In this document: one piece after another, positions 7,485 through 9,708 of the stretch | Layout: each line of letters begins with the position of its first letter | Position numbering within the stretch: the stretch's first letter is position 1 | Source of the DNA: an uncultured Pseudomonadota bacterium | GTDB lineage: Bacteria; Pseudomonadota; Gammaproteobacteria; Burkholderiales; Burkholderiaceae_C | NCBI GenBank assembly: GCA_900320815.1 | Contig: ONTY01000024.1 | Coordinates: 1 to 9,708 of the forward strand | DNA: 9,708 bases | Direction of reading: 5' to 3' | Position numbers and translations under genes: made by a program | The notes under the pieces: model-generated | The model's input: the letters and a program-made list of their open reading frames with translations, nothing else | Databases searched by the model: none | What the model was told of the DNA's origin: nothing

Positions 7485-7577
7485 ATGGGCGCGCAAGACG
7501 CCAACCGTGTTGGCTTGGTATCGTCTTCTTGCCGGCAAGAAGAGCGGGCAAACACATATTTATGCTGCGGGTATTGA
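7485..7577 (+). CDS. Possible 30-residue small protein or leader peptide, unrecognised
   Basis: An ATG at 7485 is preceded by AAAGAGGT at 7467-7474, an acceptable but rather distant ribosome binding site (ten bases). It opens a 30-codon frame ending TGA at 7575-7577. The product starts MGAQDANRVGLVSSS and has three cysteines, with CC near the end. I recognise no family. Its 20-base palindrome and other repeats could equally be nucleic-acid features rather than codons. It lies 93 bases before hisS. Real expression is unproven and chance is quite possible. Confidence 0.2.
   Translation: MGAQDANRVGLVSSSCRQEERANTYLCCGY
7524..7543. promoter_or_regulatory. Perfect 20-base palindrome, possible operator or hairpin
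   Basis: TCTTCTTGCCGGCAAGAAGA is its own reverse complement over all 20 bases, with no spacer. In DNA that is the shape of a site for a symmetric dimeric regulator. In RNA it would fold as an eight-pair stem with a four-base loop. It lies about 130 bases upstream of the hisS start. I cannot match it to a named regulator. Confidence 0.45.
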
Positions 7578-7656
7578 TCACCTCCTGGCCACTTTGCCGC
7601 AGGGATAATCCCGCGCCTTTCCCTCTGTTCCCTCGTATTGCCCCGCTGTGCGGGCA
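7544..7656 (+). repeat. Second and third copies of GCGGGCA in the hisS leader
   Basis: GCGGGCA occurs at 7544-7550 and 7650-7656, as well as at 7320-7326 inside the hairpin after the amidase gene. The two later copies have similar flanks (AACACATA and CACAAATA). Each is complementary to TGCCCGC at 7306-7312, so the one left arm has three possible partners. The last copy ends 14 bases before the hisS ATG. Confidence 0.4.
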
Positions 7657-7670
7657 CACAAATACCGGCT

Positions 7671-8996
7671 ATGGCTGAAAAACCGCAAACCCTCGCCGCC
7701 ATCCGTGGCATGAACGACATCCTCCCGCCCGCCTCTGAAAAGTGGCTCTGGCTGGAGGGCGTTGTGCGCCGCACCATGCGCCGCTTTGCCTACCGCAACA
7801 TCCGCACCCCCATTCTGGAGCACACGCAGCTGTTTGCGCGCGGGCTGGGCGAGGCCACCGACGTGGTGGAAAAAGAGATGTATTCCTTCACGGATCGCGC
7901 CGACAAGAGCGGCGCCGCTGACCACCTCACGCTGCGCCCGGAAAACACCGCCGGCGTCGTGCGTGCGGCGCTTGAACACCACCTGCTGCAAAGCGCCGGC
8001 GCGCAGCGCCTGTATTACATGGGGCCGATGTTCCGCCGCGAGCGGCCGCAACGCGGGCGCTACCGGCAGTTTCACCAGATTGGCGCGGAAGCCTTGGGTT
8101 TTGCCGGCCCCGAGGCGGACGCCGAACTCATCCTGCTGGCCGCCGAACTCTGGCGCGAACTTGGCATCAGCGACTGGCACCTGGAACTCGGCAGCCTCGG
8201 CCAGCCCGAAGAGCGCCGCGAGCACCGTGCCGCCCTCATCGCCTACTTTGAAGCGCACAAGGGCGAGCTGGATGAAGACGCCACGCGGCGCCTGCACACC
8301 AACCCGCTGCGCATCCTGGACACCAAAAACCCCGCCATGCAGCCGCTGGTGGAAGCCGCCCCGCGCCTCATGGAGCACCTGGGCGAGGCATCGCAGGCGC
8401 ACCTGCGCGCCGTGCAGCAAATGCTGGACGCCGCTGGCCTGCCCTGGCGCATCAACACGCGCCTCGTGCGCGGGCTGGACTACTACAACCTCACCGTCTT
8501 TGAGTTCGTCACCGAGCGCCTTGGCGCGCAAGGCACCATCTGCGGCGGCGGGCGTTATGACGGCCTCTTTGCCCAGCTTGGCGGCAAAGCGGCGCCTGCC
8601 GTCGGCTGGGCGATGGGCGTGGAGCGCGTGCTCGAGCTCCTCGAGCAGGGCGGCAATGCCCCCGAAGCGCCCGCACCCGACGCCTACGCCGTCATCGCCG
8701 CGCCCGACGCTCTTGCCCCCGCCATGCGCTGCCTCATGCAGCTACGCGAGCAGGGCGTGGCCGTGCAAATGCACGCGCGCGCCGAGGGCGCCGAGGGCAT
8801 GGGCAGCCTAAAAAGCCAGTTCAAAAAAGCCGACGCCAGCGGCGCGCGTTATGCACTGATATTTGCGGGCGACGAATTGGCGGCGGGCGAAGTCAGCCTC
8901 AAAACCCTGCGCGGTGATAACGCTGGTCAGCAAACGCGCCAGAAACTCGGCGACGAGGCGCAGTGGGCGCAGATGCTGAAAAGGAGCAACGCATGA
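7671..8996 (+). CDS. hisS: Histidyl-tRNA synthetase
   Basis: This cytoplasmic class II enzyme joins histidine to tRNA-His using ATP. The product has 441 residues, slightly longer than the usual 420-430. The motifs run in order: [10 protein letters not shown] at 11-20; [13 protein letters not shown] at about 87-99; motif 2 as [17 protein letters not shown] at about 120-136; the histidine-binding [15 protein letters not shown] at about 265-279; [11 protein letters not shown] at about 289-299; and motif 3 as [14 protein letters not shown] at about 311-324. A C-terminal anticodon-binding domain follows (from about 335, with [18 protein letters not shown] near 375-392). The ATG at 7671 is preferred because it leaves the usual short N-terminus before GMNDILP. 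An upstream TTG at 7638 only adds leader sequence. No strong ribosome binding site precedes the ATG. Its stop overlaps the following small ORF. Confidence 0.98.
   Translation: MAEKPQTLAAIRGMNDILPPASEKWLWLEGVVRRTMRRFAYRNIRTPILEHTQLFARGLGEATDVVEKEMYSFTDRADKSGAADHLTLRPENTAGVVRAALEHHLLQSAGAQRLYYMGPMFRRERPQRGRYRQFHQIGAEALGFAGPEADAELILLAAELWRELGISDWHLELGSLGQPEERREHRAALIAYFEAHKGELDEDATRRLHTNPLRILDTKNPAMQPLVEAAPRLMEHLGEASQAHLRAVQQMLDAAGLPWRINTRLVRGLDYYNLTVFEFVTERLGAQGTICGGGRYDGLFAQLGGKAAPAVGWAMGVERVLELLEQGGNAPEAPAPDAYAVIAAPDALAPAMRCLMQLREQGVAVQMHARAEGAEGMGSLKSQFKKADASGARYALIFAGDELAAGEVSLKTLRGDNAGQQTRQKLGDEAQWAQMLKRSNA
8981..8986 (+). promoter_or_regulatory. Strong ribosome binding site at the hisS 3' end
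   Basis: AAGGAG lies within the last hisS codons, six bases before the ATG at 8993. It is the best Shine-Dalgarno match I noticed in the window. It shows that a real gene starts, or once started, at 8993 in coupling with hisS. Confidence 0.65.
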
Positions 8997-9082
8997 ACGA
9001 GATTGCCGCCAGCCAGCTTGCCGTGCTGGACGAGAAACTCGCCGCCTACGCCGCAGGCGGCGTGTGGCGCTGCCATTCATAG
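8993..9082 (+). pseudogene. Probable truncated 5' end of a gene coupled to hisS (29 codons)
   Basis: The frame starts at an ATG that overlaps the hisS TGA and has AAGGAG six bases upstream. The first 25 residues ([16 protein letters not shown], then Ala- and Gly-rich) use the normal GC-rich codons of this genome. After GGVW the sequence changes to low GC and meets TAG at 9080-9082. The good start signals followed by an abrupt end suggest a gene cut short by deletion or insertion. A genuine 29-residue peptide is the alternative. I do not recognise the family. It does not resemble YfgM, the tetratricopeptide protein often found after hisS in other proteobacteria. Confidence 0.45.
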
Positions 9083-9191
9083 TGGAGCGCTTGCCGCAGC
9101 GCGGGTCGCAATGACTGCGATACCCAACATATAAACATTGCGTTGCCAGCGAAAGATGAGGGCAGCAAATGAATAGAGCAGGCAGTATTGG
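9083..9191. other. Low-GC segment between converging genes, with imperfect terminal inverted repeat
   Basis: This segment is visibly lower in GC than both neighbours and codes for nothing recognisable. Its edges carry ATTCAT (9075-9080) and ATGAAT (9169-9174), with CTGCC (9070-9074) and GGCAG (9181-9185) just outside. That resembles a degraded terminal inverted repeat about 115 bases across. It could be the scar of a small mobile element, or the ordinary spacer between two converging transcripts. Confidence 0.35.
9103..9125. terminator. Stem-loop between converging transcripts, possible terminator
   Basis: GGGT (9103-9106) pairs with ACCC (9122-9125), and CGCA (9107-9110) with TGCG (9116-9119). 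Two bases (AT) are bulged and the loop is ATGAC. The location suits a shared terminator for hisS and the helicase gene, but neither strand shows a uridine run, so support is weak. Confidence 0.25.

Positions 9192-9708
<517 letters not shown>

Larger units (their letters stand above)
7282..7670. other. 389-base non-coding stretch: end of yhdP-amidase unit and structured leader of hisS
   Basis: No family-like protein is encoded on either strand. The first 100 bases are lower in GC than the flanking genes and contain a -10-like TATACT at 7334-7339 without a good -35. A second -10-like GATAAT is at 7604-7609. The stretch holds several clean inverted repeats (7305-7327, 7392-7420, 7441-7458, 7501-7513, 7524-7543, 7642-7654) and three copies of GCGGGCA. 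It probably includes the hisS promoter and a long 5' leader. I do not recognise a known riboswitch, and there is no run of histidine codons to suggest a classical attenuator. Confidence 0.6.

Noticed and set aside
7302..7608. ORFs of 78-79 codons in the nit-hisS gap (minus 7302-7538, plus 7369-7608)
   Set aside because: Both depend on TTG starts without a ribosome site and have compositionally odd products with no motifs.
7282..7670. Classical histidine attenuator or T-box ahead of hisS
   Set aside because: There is no run of histidine codons in any short frame, no T-box-like sequence, and no terminator with a uridine run just before hisS.

Overview
The window is high-GC DNA that reads as the chromosome of a betaproteobacterium, probably Burkholderiales and most like Comamonadaceae. 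That placement rests on recalled resemblance of the GlnE, YhdP-family and DEAD-box helicase sequences, not on a search. Nearly everything is explained by five housekeeping-type genes. I see no CRISPR array, phage module, complete insertion sequence, toxin-antitoxin pair or defence locus, and I do not claim a new biological system.

Layout. (1) 1-2337, minus strand: glnE, the bifunctional glutamine synthetase adenylyltransferase/adenylyl-removing enzyme. It starts at 2337 and runs off the left edge with about 140 C-terminal residues missing. (2) 2338-2395: a short divergent intergenic gap holding the glnE ribosome binding site and a GC-rich hairpin. (3) 2396-6442, plus strand: a YhdP/TIGR02099-type AsmA-like envelope protein of about 1350 residues. 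(4) 6439-7281: a nitrilase-superfamily amidase of the Nit1/YbeM type, whose ATG overlaps the yhdP stop. (5) 7282-7670: a 389-base non-coding stretch with several clean inverted repeats and a 7-mer present three times. (6) 7671-8996: hisS, histidyl-tRNA synthetase. (7) 8993-9082: a 29-codon ORF with a strong ribosome binding site, coupled to the hisS stop, that looks like the cut-off 5' end of a gene. (8) 9083-9191: a small low-GC segment between converging genes. (9) 9192-9708, minus strand: the C-terminal part of a DEAD-box RNA helicase that enters from the right edge.

How the genes relate. glnE (nitrogen control) and yhdP (envelope lipid homeostasis) are divergent neighbours with little shared space. 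yhdP and the amidase form a translationally coupled pair. hisS has its own long leader and is not in the ispG-hisS-yfgM-bamB-der order I recall as common in proteobacteria.

The points most worth checking are these: the structured hisS leader; two short islands inside glnE and yhdP where GC content drops and rare codons cluster without breaking the protein; the inverted repeats in or around those islands; and the truncated ORF plus low-GC scar after hisS.
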